This document shows, one piece after another, positions 1 to 7,275 of a stretch of DNA of 64,000 nt. The notes under the pieces are model-generated. The model was not told the origin of the DNA. It made no database searches and was given only the letters and a program-made list of their open reading frames with translations. Made by a program: the position numbers and the translations under genes. The stretch spans positions 1,550,001-1,614,000 of the forward strand of contig NZ_CP147407.1 of the NCBI RefSeq assembly GCF_037201815.1, in the 5' to 3' direction. Origin of the DNA: Metabacillus sp. FJAT-52054 (lineage in GTDB: Bacteria > Bacillota > Bacilli > Bacillales > Bacillaceae). Position 1 is the first letter of the stretch, and the number at the start of each line of letters is the position of its first letter.

Positions 1-30
1 TACCTCTACGATCAAAACGGGATGCTGTGA
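1..30 (+). CDS. C-terminal end of an upstream gene (partial)
   Basis: The window opens in a frame reading YLYDQNGML followed by TGA at 28-30. Only nine residues are visible, so the product cannot be named from sequence. The B. subtilis gene before ykuJ is ykuI (EAL domain), which would suit the synteny seen downstream, but this is inference only. Confidence 0.3.
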   Translation, partial: YLYDQNGML

Positions 31-68
31 ATGAAATTCCGCAATAGGCAGACAATAAGGGAAAAATA

Positions 69-311
69 ATGGAGGCATTTATGATAGCTTTAGGTGTCAT
101 TGCTCTGCTTATATTGCTGGCAGGACTTGTTATCACATTCCGTACTGGGATTTGGACACAGGCCAGGAACAAGGAATTTGATGTTTCAGCTCCAAAGCCT
201 GTTCAAGCACACCCCTATCTATTTAACCCGATTTTTCTCGTTTATTTAGGAGCGGGGCTTCTTGTAATCGTACTGATTCTTTATTTTGTTTTTAAATATG
301 GTGGTTATTAG
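69..311 (+). CDS. Small two-helix membrane protein, unknown function
   Basis: An 80-residue protein with two hydrophobic segments, about residues 5-25 and 55-75, joined by a polar loop with several Pro and Lys. It ends in the polar tail FKYGGY. Two starts are possible. ATG at 69 has AAGGG at 57-61. ATG at 81 (residue 5) has GGAGG at 71-75 with 5-nt spacing, which is the stronger site and would give 76 residues. No catalytic motif is visible and I do not recognise the family. It stands alone on the plus strand, followed about 20 nt later by a weak U-rich tract. Confidence 0.6.
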   Translation: MEAFMIALGVIALLILLAGLVITFRTGIWTQARNKEFDVSAPKPVQAHPYLFNPIFLVYLGAGLLVIVLILYFVFKYGGY

Positions 312-439
312 GAAACAGAGTATTTTCACACGCTCTGTTTTTTTACGTTTCGTTTTAAAAAATAGTGGAATAACAAAGATATAAATGATTGGAGCCGGTA
401 AATTACATCGATGTGCTAAAGGATGATAGGGAGGAATAA

Positions 440-967
440 ATGATGAAAGCGTTATCAACTATTGTTGCAGCATCTGTTTTATTTTTTTCAATGGGATCCC
501 CGGCCACAGGTGAAACCGTATCGGTTAAAACCGATCGTCCGCATCAATCTGTTCAGGATCAAACTACTGTAAAGCAGCGTTCTTTTAACATGCTTCAGGC
601 TGCATATCAGACTCAAATTTCACTAAGCAGCAAAGAACGCACCAAATCAGAAATGAAACGTATTCTGGCTCCATATTTTACGGATGATATGGCAGATATC
701 TATTTAAAGCATAATGCTGTGAAAGGGCAAAAACAATTTATCGTATACGGCACTGATTTCCCTATATTTTCCATTCCGTTTTTCAGCTATGGTCCAGAGA
801 CAAAACTCAAGGATAAGGGTGATAAAAGAATTATCTATCAATTTTTTGAAAAAACAGATGAGGGACCCGTTTCTTACGATAATCATTATGAAGCAGTAAC
901 ATTGACTAAAACGGGTGGGAAATGGAAGGTGTCCTCCATCACGGAAAGCATAGAGGAACCAAAGTAA
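440..967 (+). CDS. Secreted hypothetical protein
   Basis: A 175-residue protein with an N-terminal hydrophobic stretch (residues 4-20) followed by SPATGET, which looks like a Sec signal peptide. The mature part of about 150 residues is polar and ends in a beta-rich segment (YEAVTLTKTGGKWKVSSI) of the kind seen in NTF2-like or DUF3993-type Bacillus proteins. That assignment is from memory and uncertain. GGGAGG at 429-434 supports ATG 440 or ATG 443. No catalytic residues can be pointed to. The stop at 967 lies 9 nt before the -35 of the Fur-controlled promoter, so the gene is not part of the small-RNA unit. Confidence 0.6.
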   Translation: MMKALSTIVAASVLFFSMGSPATGETVSVKTDRPHQSVQDQTTVKQRSFNMLQAAYQTQISLSSKERTKSEMKRILAPYFTDDMADIYLKHNAVKGQKQFIVYGTDFPIFSIPFFSYGPETKLKDKGDKRIIYQFFEKTDEGPVSYDNHYEAVTLTKTGGKWKVSSITESIEEPK

Positions 968-975
968 AATGGATG

Positions 976-1004
976 TTGACATAGATAATGATAATCATTA
1001 TCAT
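976..1004 (+). promoter_or_regulatory. Sigma-A promoter overlapped by a perfect Fur box
   Basis: TTGACA (976-981), a 17-nt spacer and TATCAT (999-1004) form a strong promoter. GATAATGATAATCATTATC at 984-1002 is identical to the classical 19-bp Fur box and fills the spacer and the -10. Iron-loaded Fur should therefore block transcription. The predicted start is near 1011, which leads into the candidate FsrA. Confidence 0.85.
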
Positions 1005-1010
1005 TTACTT

Positions 1011-1088
1011 ATAAATGAACTGCCTTACGTTCCCGCGCCCCCAAAAAGTGAGGAATAATCTACCCGGTCCTTTTTGACCGGGTTTTTT
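1011..1088 (+). ncRNA. fsrA: Candidate FsrA, Fur-repressed iron-sparing small RNA
   Basis: A transcript of about 78 nt is predicted between the Fur-controlled promoter and an intrinsic terminator. The terminator has an 8-bp stem (ACCCGGTC at 1062-1069, GACCGGGT at 1076-1083) and a T-run to 1088. The unpaired part carries the C-rich stretch CCCGCGCCCCC (1032-1042). That is the feature by which B. subtilis FsrA pairs with ribosome binding sites of iron-using enzymes such as succinate dehydrogenase and aconitase. FsrA is about 84 nt and, as I recall, lies just upstream of ykuJ, as here. There is no credible coding frame inside. The identity rests on promoter, length, C-rich loop and synteny, not on alignment. 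Confidence 0.75.
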
Positions 1089-1100
1089 CTTATATTTTTA

Positions 1101-1282
1101 GCTCTGTTAAACTTGGCTGTTGATTTCCGTTGCAGGCGCTCGCTTTCCGCGGGGCGGGCGGTGAGCCTCCTCGCCGCTTTGCGCCTGCGGGGTCTCACCT
1201 GTCCCGCTGCTCCCGCAGGAGTCTCGCGCCTTCCACTCCAATCAACAGGTGTTAAAAATCAACATCAGGCTTTAACAGAGCC
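1101..1282. repeat. GC-rich Bacillaceae interspersed repeat with inverted ends
   Basis: A 182-bp element bounded by GCTCTGTTAAA (1101-1111) and TTTAACAGAGC (1271-1281). The imperfect inverted repeat extends inward through TGTTGATTT / AAATCAACA. The interior is much richer in GC than its surroundings and contains GCTTTCCGCGGGGC-type sequence, which recurs in many Bacillaceae genomes and is often miscalled as a short Arg/Leu-rich ORF. No transposase is encoded, so it resembles a MITE or REP-like repeat. A decayed second copy is at 22140-22280. Confidence 0.75.
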
Positions 1283-1418
1283 ATATTTTTAAATATTAGA
1301 GAAAGATATTAATTTAAGGGTATCAATTATAGCCTGAAGAATTGTCTTAAATAAAGAATATGGCCATGCACCTCCCACATAGGTAAATAACAGTGCCTTA
1401 TAAAAGGGAGGAATTTGC

Positions 1419-2312
1419 GTGTTTACTCGTATCGACCGCCTGCTCATTGATCTTCCAAAGCCCAAAAATCCAGATGCAAATGCAGCAGCGGCAGTGCAGG
1501 AGCTGCTTGGTGGAAAATTCGGTGAGATGTCTACCTTAAATAATTATCTGTACCAGTCTTTTAATTTTCGCAGCAAAAAAAAGCTAAAGCCATTCTATGA
1601 TCTTGTAGCAAGTATAACCGCAGAAGAAATGGGTCATGTAGAGCTTGTGGCAAATACAATTAATCTGATGATTATTGGGACCACTCACCCTGGTCCGCCA
1701 GACTCTACCCCTATGAGAGAAGCAGTCAATAAAAGAAACACGCTGCATTTTATCTCTACTGCTCAAACCGCTTTTCCTTTTGACTCAATGGGGCGGGCGT
1801 GGACTGGAGATAACGTATTCAACAGCGGTAATCTTGTGCTTGATCTCCTTCACAACTTTTTCTTGGAATGCGGAGCGCGCACTCACAAGATGAGGGTATA
1901 TGAAATGACAGATAACCCTGTTGCGAGGGAAATGATCGGCTACCTGCTTGTAAGGGGGGGCGTGCATGTTGTTGCTTATGCAAAAGCTTTGGAAATAGCT
2001 ACAGGCGTTGATGTAATGAAAATGCTCCCTATTCCAAATCTGGATAATTCGAAATTTGCTTCTGCTAAAAAGTTTGAAGATTTAGGAGTGAATAGAAGGC
2101 TTTATACGTTCAGTGATCAATATTATAGGGATATCGATAAAATCTGGAAGGGAAGGGGGCCAAAGGGAGAGCCTCTCGAAGTGATAATTGGCCATCCTCA
2201 AGGTGTACCTGTCCCAGACCTTGAAGAGATTCCTGAAGAGTTCGCTCCGGGAATTTCGGAGGAGGATTTTCAGGAAATTGCCCGCCGTCTACAAAGATCA
2301 GCGGGCATTTAG
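1419..2312 (+). CDS. Manganese catalase (YdbD/CotJC-like)
   Basis: A 297-residue protein of the non-haem dimanganese catalase family, which breaks down hydrogen peroxide in a ferritin-like four-helix bundle. Family-type ligand segments are visible: a Glu in GGKFGEMSTLNNY, EEMGHVE near residue 70, a Glu in FLECGARTHKMRVYEM near residue 148, and RGGVHVVAYAKALE near 180. The length fits the family. The start is GTG at 1419 with GGGAGG at 1406-1411. The gene stands alone, and 2319-2338 holds a small GCCGGTCGGC hairpin with a short T-run that can end it. It suits a spore former's peroxide defence and uses manganese instead of iron. Confidence 0.92.
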   Translation: MFTRIDRLLIDLPKPKNPDANAAAAVQELLGGKFGEMSTLNNYLYQSFNFRSKKKLKPFYDLVASITAEEMGHVELVANTINLMIIGTTHPGPPDSTPMREAVNKRNTLHFISTAQTAFPFDSMGRAWTGDNVFNSGNLVLDLLHNFFLECGARTHKMRVYEMTDNPVAREMIGYLLVRGGVHVVAYAKALEIATGVDVMKMLPIPNLDNSKFASAKKFEDLGVNRRLYTFSDQYYRDIDKIWKGRGPKGEPLEVIIGHPQGVPVPDLEEIPEEFAPGISEEDFQEIARRLQRSAGI

Positions 2313-2336
2313 AAGAAGCCGGTCGGCTTCTTCTTT

Positions 2337-2570
2337 TTACAGGACTAATTTTTCAAGTGCAGGAAGATCAAAACCTTTAACAGCGACCTCATCCACAGTA
2401 ACCGTAGGTGTAGAATAGGATTGCAAGACGTTAATTAAGTGGTCTCTCGCTTTTTCGTCCTTCGTGATATCTATCTCTTCAAACATCACATGGTGGTGAT
2501 CCAAAAATTGCTTGACGATTTTACATGGGGGACAGTCAGGCTGAGTGTACACCAAAACCTTTTTAGTCAT
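2337..2570 (-). CDS. Glutaredoxin-like protein with a CPPC active site
   Basis: A 77-residue thioredoxin-fold protein starting MTKKVLVYTQPDCPPCK. The CPPC redox motif sits at the end of the first strand, as in NrdH/glutaredoxin proteins, and a cis-proline segment (YSTPTVTVD) and C-terminal helix follow. It probably reduces small disulfides in the cytosol. The frame can be extended to a TTG nine codons upstream, but ATG at 2570 has AGGGA with 5-nt spacing and matches the usual N-terminus. It is convergent with the manganese catalase, with only about 24 bp between stops. Confidence 0.8.
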   Translation of the reverse strand: MTKKVLVYTQPDCPPCKIVKQFLDHHHVMFEEIDITKDEKARDHLINVLQSYSTPTVTVDEVAVKGFDLPALEKLVL

Positions 2571-2732
2571 ATTTATCCCTGCTTTCTTTATGCTCAAACT
2601 ATGATATTAACGGACAAGTCCCATTGCGCTTACAGACAAATCAAGACTTAGAATATCATATACAGGATGATTATAGGGAATGATTTTGTCTTTAAGAGCT
2701 TTGAACACCCGTTTCTTTCATTCTTTCTCTGT

Positions 2733-3110
2733 TTAACATGCAATACTTAAACTGGTTAGGAGAGGTGGAAGGGAGCAAAACCACCGGAATAAATCATCCT
2801 CATTAAAAATCCCTAGAACCTCTCCGGTAAAAATCCCTTTACTTATTGGATCAAATATGCTGAAATGATGATTGGCATGTCCGGGTGAATCAATAAACTC
2901 CAGTGCACAATTTTCGCTAATCGCCAGTTGTTTTTTTTATCCTTAAGAATTAGAAGCCGTTCTTCTTGGACAGGCAGAACCGGATCAAAAAGAACATCAT
3001 AATGTTCTTAATAAACCTTCAAGAAGCAAATATGGAGATGTCCCGCTCTTATTCCCTAAGTAATGAGTACCAATCATGCGTTGGGTCTGATCACTGTTTT
3101 ACAAATCCCA
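2733..3110 (-). pseudogene. Decayed MBL-fold metallo-hydrolase
   Basis: The minus strand holds fragments of a metallo-beta-lactamase-fold protein and no intact ORF. One frame reads DSPGHANHHFSIFD (about 2840-2890), which carries the conserved PGHxxHH zinc site, then FTGEVLG, where the family normally has SGD. It ends at a stop at 2733-2735. The preceding part (EHYDVLFDPVLPVQEERL) lies in another frame. The two join at an eight-A run near 2932-2940, where an indel would restore the reading. A TAA further upstream interrupts the N-terminal part. I therefore call it a pseudogene with at least two lesions; the 5' limit is approximate. Confidence 0.7.
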
Positions 3111-3311
3111 TTTTCCTTCCCCCTTTTGCCATTCCTCTTTTATTATTGTCCGGCAAAAGCTGAAAGAAAATTAGATGACTGCGGACATATTATCCTGAAG
3201 GCAAATGTGGTAAACTTTCTAATAGAAATAGGATGAAGCAATATGGTTAAGAATAGCAAATATGAGGAAAATAACTGATAAGAACAGGTTGTTCTTTGGA
3301 AGGAGAAAAAA

Positions 3312-3551
3312 ATGTCTCAATTAACAGGTATTATCAGCCGTCTACAAAGTCTACAGGAAACAGCAGTGGGGAATGAACCTTCCCAGCGTTTTTTTGAAGT
3401 TGAAGGTGAGAAGCGCTGCAGCGTGAAATATTTCGAGAAAAACGAAATGTTTGAACTTGAAGTATTTGAAAAAGGCGGAAAACCGCAGACATATCAATTT
3501 GATAATATTGATATCATTGCTATTGAAATTTTCGACCTTTTACAAGCCTAA
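3312..3551 (+). CDS. ykuJ: YkuJ, DUF1797 family
   Basis: A 79-residue acidic protein beginning MSQLTGIISRLQSLQE, matching the YkuJ/DUF1797 family of small cytoplasmic proteins with a mixed alpha/beta fold. No biochemical function is established. GGAAGGAG at 3298-3305 precedes ATG 3312. It opens the ykuJ-ykuK-abbA series found in B. subtilis, but about 100 nt separate it from ykuK and each gene has its own ribosome binding site. Assignment is by sequence likeness and by the following four genes. Confidence 0.9.
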   Translation: MSQLTGIISRLQSLQETAVGNEPSQRFFEVEGEKRCSVKYFEKNEMFELEVFEKGGKPQTYQFDNIDIIAIEIFDLLQA

Positions 3552-3651
3552 TTAGGCATTTACATATTTTTAACATGATTGGGAGAAAAGGATAACATAT
3601 CGGTTTTAGATTGCGTATAAGGTTAACAAGAACCTTTTAAGGAGATGCATG

Positions 3652-4170
3652 ATGAGCGATACGTTTGCCTTTTATAATGTAACGGAAGAGAACATGACAC
3701 TTCAGGATGTAATATCACGCTTGAAATCCTTTATTCGTAAGGATCCGCGCTCTGTTTATGTGTTGTCGATCGGTACAGACTCCCATGTTCATTACAAGGA
3801 AACGAAATTTATTACAGCCATTCATCTTCATCGAGTGGGAAAAGGGGCCTGGGGATGTCTGAAAAATTATATCCTGCCCAGGCCGATTACTAGTGTACAT
3901 GAAAAAATTTCGACGGAAACCGCGCTCAGTCAAGAATTGGCTTATTCTTTCATCACCCTTTATTTGGGAGAACTGACTGATATTCTCATCCCGTTTTCAG
4001 ATGAAGGGGCTGATTTTTCCTTCGAAATCCATTTGGATATCGGAAGAAAAGGCGTTACGAAAGACCTCATTCAGGAAATGACAGGGAGAATTACAGCAAT
4101 GGGGGTCGAAGCGAGAATTAAACCAGATTCTTACACAGCCTTCAGCTATGCAAATCGATATACAAAATAA
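3652..4170 (+). CDS. ykuK: YkuK, DUF458 RNase H-like protein
   Basis: A 172-residue protein containing VYVLSIGTDSHVH near residues 35-48. This Asp/His-containing strand is typical of the DUF458 RNase H-like fold. The function is unknown and no nuclease activity can be claimed from sequence. AAGGAG at 3639-3644 favours ATG 3652 over ATG 3649, and 172 residues is the length I recall for B. subtilis YkuK. It is followed 87 nt later by abbA in the same orientation. Confidence 0.88.
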   Translation: MSDTFAFYNVTEENMTLQDVISRLKSFIRKDPRSVYVLSIGTDSHVHYKETKFITAIHLHRVGKGAWGCLKNYILPRPITSVHEKISTETALSQELAYSFITLYLGELTDILIPFSDEGADFSFEIHLDIGRKGVTKDLIQEMTGRITAMGVEARIKPDSYTAFSYANRYTK

Positions 4171-4257
4171 GGAAAAAGTATGTCGAAAATTGCGTTTGAC
4201 GAAGAAAACCCCTTTGATTATGCTTGTAGTGACAACAGGCAGCAGGGGGGCAAAAAG

Positions 4258-4446
4258 ATGGGTTTGGCAGATAAAAGACTCTCAAATGAAGAGCAGGAAT
4301 TACTAATCAGTTTGTTAATGAAGCAAGAGTATGCCATTGAGCTATTGAGCAGTGAACTGAACGATATTGAAAACGGTGAGAAAGCTGTAGATATGGAAAC
4401 TTACAAACAGCTCACAGTTCTTTATGACCGAATTCGTTTTGAATGA
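4258..4446 (+). CDS. abbA: AbbA, antirepressor of AbrB
   Basis: A 62-residue helical protein. Its core EEQELLISLLMKQEYAIELL and following SSELNDIENG, then LTVLYDRIRFE, match AbbA (formerly YkzF). In B. subtilis AbbA is made under Spo0A control and binds AbrB as a DNA mimic, relieving repression of stationary-phase genes. The frame extends upstream to 4180, but a run of six G ending about 8 nt before ATG 4258 marks the true start and gives the family length. An intrinsic terminator follows at 4462-4490. Confidence 0.85.
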   Translation: MGLADKRLSNEEQELLISLLMKQEYAIELLSSELNDIENGEKAVDMETYKQLTVLYDRIRFE

Positions 4447-4461
4447 TGTGATTACATAGAG

Positions 4462-4493
4462 AACGGTACTCCAGTCGGGTACCGTTTTTTTTT
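4462..4493 (+). terminator. Intrinsic terminator after abbA
   Basis: AACGGTAC (4462-4469) pairs with GTACCGTT (4479-4486) and is followed by a T-run. Confidence 0.85.
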
Positions 4494-4567
4494 GACCGAT
4501 TGTTTAAATTGTGATAACTACGGGTATTAGAAATACGCTATCTGCAAAATAGAGAGGAAGTACAGCA

Positions 4568-5014
4568 ATGATTACTCTTCGCGCTGAAAAAATTATGGAA
4601 ATTAACATTCAGGATTTAATGATTCCGGGCGACAAAGTTGCCCACGTGCAGCTGGGGAATAACTTGGAGCACGCCCTTCTTGTGCTGACAAGAACGGGCT
4701 ATACGGCCATTCCGGTTCTTGATTCATCCTACAAATTACACGGATTAGTCGGTACAAATATGATTATTGATGCCATTATGGGTCTTGAACGGATTGAAGC
4801 TGAAAGGCTTGAAGAGATTAAGGTGTCCGAGGTTATGAACCTTGATATTCCCAGACTTAAAATTACCGATTCTGCAGCTAAAGGACTTGAAATTGTCGTG
4901 GACCACCCTTTTGTTTGTGTTGTGAGTGAAGAAGGGTATTTCGAAGGAATCTTTACAAGGCGTGAAATCCTGAAACAGCTGGACCGCCATGTGAAAAGAT
5001 TAAATAAGGGCTGA
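4568..5014 (+). CDS. ykuL: YkuL, tandem CBS-domain protein
   Basis: A 148-residue protein made of two CBS motifs, about residues 17-75 (DLMIPGDKVAHVQLG ... YTAIPVLD) and 83-140 (VSEVMNLDIPRLKI ... FVCVVSEEGYFEGIFTRREIL). Such a pair forms one Bateman module, which usually binds an adenine nucleotide. YkuL-type proteins stand alone with no attached enzyme domain; DarB/CbpB-type proteins of this size bind cyclic di-AMP, a plausible but untested role here. It lies between abbA and the ccpC region as in B. subtilis. A perfect hairpin at 5015-5050 follows directly. Confidence 0.85.
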   Translation: MITLRAEKIMEINIQDLMIPGDKVAHVQLGNNLEHALLVLTRTGYTAIPVLDSSYKLHGLVGTNMIIDAIMGLERIEAERLEEIKVSEVMNLDIPRLKITDSAAKGLEIVVDHPFVCVVSEEGYFEGIFTRREILKQLDRHVKRLNKG

Positions 5015-5050
5015 CTGACACCCTCCTGCCACCTAAGAGGAGGGTGTCAG
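5015..5050. repeat. Perfect 13-bp inverted repeat between convergent genes
   Basis: CTGACACCCTCCT (5015-5027) pairs exactly with AGGAGGGTGTCAG (5038-5050) around a 10-nt loop. It starts directly after the ykuL stop, and neither strand has a U-tract, so it is not a standard intrinsic terminator. It may act as an mRNA 3' stabiliser between convergent ykuL and the VOC gene. Confidence 0.7.
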
Positions 5051-5064
5051 TCTGAATGCCGGAC

Positions 5065-5436
5065 TTATTTGTACTGCAAAAATTCAATCCGGTTTCCGAA
5101 CGGATCCGCAAAACTGAAGCGGTCTCTACCGGAGATTGGAGGCTCCTCGTTCATGATTACTCCTGCCTCATGAAGCAGATTTCTTGCTGTTTCAATATTT
5201 GCTATTTCAAATGCAGGGTGCCTTTTGCTTCTTATTAGTTGCATATCTTCTAATCCGATATGCACCTCTATTTCACCAGCCCGGCACCAAAAACCCCCAT
5301 TCTTGCTTAAACTTTCCGGCTTACTCATTTCGTTAAACCCAAGTGTTTCCAAATAGAATTCTCTTGCTTTCTCTTCAGAATCATAGGGAACACAAATTTG
5401 CACGTGATCGATTCTAATAAATTTAAACTTGTTCAT
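5065..5436 (-). CDS. VOC (glyoxalase/bleomycin-resistance fold) protein
   Basis: A 123-residue vicinal-oxygen-chelate protein. The N-terminal half starts IDHVQICVP (metal-ligand His near residue 11), followed by REFYLETLGF. The C-terminal half ends SFADPFGNRIEFLQ, with the usual Glu ligand. An additional His lies in the VHIGLE segment. The family includes glyoxalases, dioxygenases and resistance proteins, so the substrate cannot be named. It follows the TSUP transporter gene on the same strand with 12 nt between, so the two are probably co-transcribed. Confidence 0.8.
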   Translation of the reverse strand: MNKFKFIRIDHVQICVPYDSEEKAREFYLETLGFNEMSKPESLSKNGGFWCRAGEIEVHIGLEDMQLIRSKRHPAFEIANIETARNLLHEAGVIMNEEPPISGRDRFSFADPFGNRIEFLQYK

Positions 5437-5448
5437 GATGCTATCCCC

Positions 5449-6180
5449 CTATTGAATAAGCTGATAAACGATTTGTCCAATTAATAATAAGGTAACCCCT
5501 CTGATAATCCATTTTGCCGAGGCAAAAGAAATATGTTTAGCGGTCCTGACTGAAAGCTGTGCACCGATCAATGAACCAATGGCGAGCGGAATGGCTACTT
5601 TAAAACTGACCAGTCCAGCCGATAAATACATGGTAAAAGCTCCAATGCAGCTTATGAAGGTTTGGAACCTTGTGTAGGCTATAGATTGGAGATAGGATAG
5701 GCCGATCTGAAAATACATGTACATGCTTAATGTAGCCTGGCCTGGACCGAAAAGTCCGTCATAAGCACCGATTCCAAATATCATGGGAAATGACTTGGCC
5801 GGGAGCTTACTGCTCTGATGGCTGTTTTTTTGCGGATTTTTTATCAAGCTTAGAAGAAGCGCAAAGGCCAAAAGAATAAGAGCGATGCCATTCATGAATT
5901 TTTCAGGTATTGCACCTGCAAGAAGCGCCCCTGTGATTCCTCCTGCCAAGGCGAAAGGAATGATCTTGATGACCTCTTTCATCTTTAATTCATCACTTTT
6001 CAGGAAAAAGAAAAAGCTTGAAAATGAGCTGATTGTGTTTGAAAATTTTGTAGCAGCGATAATTTGGTGAATGGGAAGTCCATACAAAATCATTGCCGGC
6101 ATTCCAATCAGCCCGCCTCCTCCGGCAAATGTCCCAAGAAAAGAAGTGATGGCTCCGATAAAGAGAAGCGGCCACTCCAT
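5449..6180 (-). CDS. TSUP (TauE/SafE) family anion transporter
   Basis: A 243-residue membrane protein with about eight hydrophobic segments and the family's repeated pattern: GTFAGGGGLIGMPAM near the N-terminus and the echo GIGAYDGLFGPGQATL near residue 140. TSUP proteins export or import sulfite, sulfoacetate and related small anions; the substrate here is unknown. The frame can be read from 6201, but the G-run (AGAGGGGG) 7 nt upstream selects ATG 6180 (MEWPLLF). It is divergent from ccpC and lies upstream of the VOC gene in one short minus-strand unit. Confidence 0.85.
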   Translation of the reverse strand: MEWPLLFIGAITSFLGTFAGGGGLIGMPAMILYGLPIHQIIAATKFSNTISSFSSFFFFLKSDELKMKEVIKIIPFALAGGITGALLAGAIPEKFMNGIALILLAFALLLSLIKNPQKNSHQSSKLPAKSFPMIFGIGAYDGLFGPGQATLSMYMYFQIGLSYLQSIAYTRFQTFISCIGAFTMYLSAGLVSFKVAIPLAIGSLIGAQLSVRTAKHISFASAKWIIRGVTLLLIGQIVYQLIQ

Positions 6181-6255
6181 ATGCATTCCCCCTCTGTACA
6201 TCCATTATATTCTGAACCGAAACATAATGAAATTACGAAAAAACTAGCATATAAT

Positions 6256-6270
6256 ATAAGAAAAACTTAT
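6256..6270 (+). promoter_or_regulatory. CcpC-type dyad (ATAA-N7-TTAT) before ccpC
   Basis: ATAAGAAAAACTTAT matches the ATAA-N7-TTAT dyad known for CcpC at the citB promoter. It lies directly after a TATAAT (6250-6255) and 17 nt before the TTG start, a position that suits autorepression. Confidence 0.6.
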
Positions 6271-6286
6271 TGAATGAGGGAACGCC

Positions 6287-7177
6287 TTGCAAATTACAGA
6301 ATTAAGAATGCTGCTTGTCCTGTCAGAAGAAATGAATATGAGAAAAGCATCTGAACGATTATTCGTCTCCCAGCCAGCCCTGTCGCAGCGACTGCAATCC
6401 ATTGAAAAAGCTTGGGGAGCCAAAATCTTTATCCGGTCACAAAAAGGGCTTACGCTTACACCAGCAGGAGAAAAAATAGTTACGTATGCCAAGGATATGG
6501 TTCTGCGTGAAGAAAAAGTAAGAGAGGAGATTTCATCCCTGGAAGGGGAGGTCAGCGGAACGCTAAGACTAGCCGTCGCCTCTATTATTGGACAGCATTG
6601 GCTCCCAAAGGTGCTAAAAACATACGTTCAAAGATATCCCCAGGCTAAAATCTCCCTCATAACAGGATGGAGCAGCGAGATCATAAAAAGTTTATATGAA
6701 GACAATGTTCATATAGGCATTGTCAGAGGAAATCTCGAATGGCGCGGGGTGAAAAAGCATTTGCTGAGTGATGAACTGTATCTTGTAGACACGGAACTCC
6801 GCAATGCTGAAGAGCTGATGACAACAGAGCGTCCTTTTATCCAATTCCGCAGTGATTCCACCTACTATCAGGAAATACAGGACTGGTGGCACCGGAAATT
6901 TCAAACCTCGCCTAAGCGGACTATTGTAGTTGACCAGATTGAAACATGCAAACAAATGGCCTATAACGGCATAGGGTATGCGATCCTCCCGTCTGTGGCA
7001 CTTGATGAGAATGAGCCGATTTACAAAGTCCCGCTCACGGATCCTGAAGGTAAGCCGATTGCGAGGGACACATGGATGCTCGGATATGAGGCAGCTTTCC
7101 AGCTGAAGCAGGTCCAGGCTTTTTTAGAGGTAGTCGAAGATTGGTCTAAGGAAGCAGAACGGGAAAACGGAATTTGA
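6287..7177 (+). CDS. ccpC: CcpC, LysR-type regulator of citrate-cycle genes
   Basis: A 296-residue LysR protein. The winged helix is at the N-terminus (RKASERLFVSQPALSQRLQ, residues 19-37). The effector domain carries VASIIGQHWLPKVLKTYV and DQIETCKQMAYNGIGYAILP, nearly the same as in B. subtilis CcpC. CcpC represses aconitase (citB) and citrate synthase (citZ) genes and responds to citrate. The start is TTG 6287 with GAGGG at 6276-6280. The gene keeps its B. subtilis neighbour ykuL, although a TSUP/VOC pair now lies between them. A CcpC-type dyad in its own leader suggests autoregulation. Confidence 0.93.
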   Translation: MQITELRMLLVLSEEMNMRKASERLFVSQPALSQRLQSIEKAWGAKIFIRSQKGLTLTPAGEKIVTYAKDMVLREEKVREEISSLEGEVSGTLRLAVASIIGQHWLPKVLKTYVQRYPQAKISLITGWSSEIIKSLYEDNVHIGIVRGNLEWRGVKKHLLSDELYLVDTELRNAEELMTTERPFIQFRSDSTYYQEIQDWWHRKFQTSPKRTIVVDQIETCKQMAYNGIGYAILPSVALDENEPIYKVPLTDPEGKPIARDTWMLGYEAAFQLKQVQAFLEVVEDWSKEAERENGI

Positions 7178-7275
7178 AAGCCTTGGATTCTTTTTGACCT
7201 TCACTTGCTTATCCTGCTACTGATTTATCAAGAAAATATAAGAATGATTAACATGCCAAAGGAGGAAGGGAATCC

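Noticed and set aside
1074..1292. 72-codon ORF on the plus strand with Arg/Leu-rich sequence
   Set aside because: It lies within the GC-rich repeat element, starts in the FsrA terminator and has no ribosome binding site. Such ORFs are a common by-product of this repeat.
2966..3163. 65-codon ORF on the plus strand
   Set aside because: It is antisense to the decayed metallo-hydrolase, has no good ribosome site and no recognisable domain.
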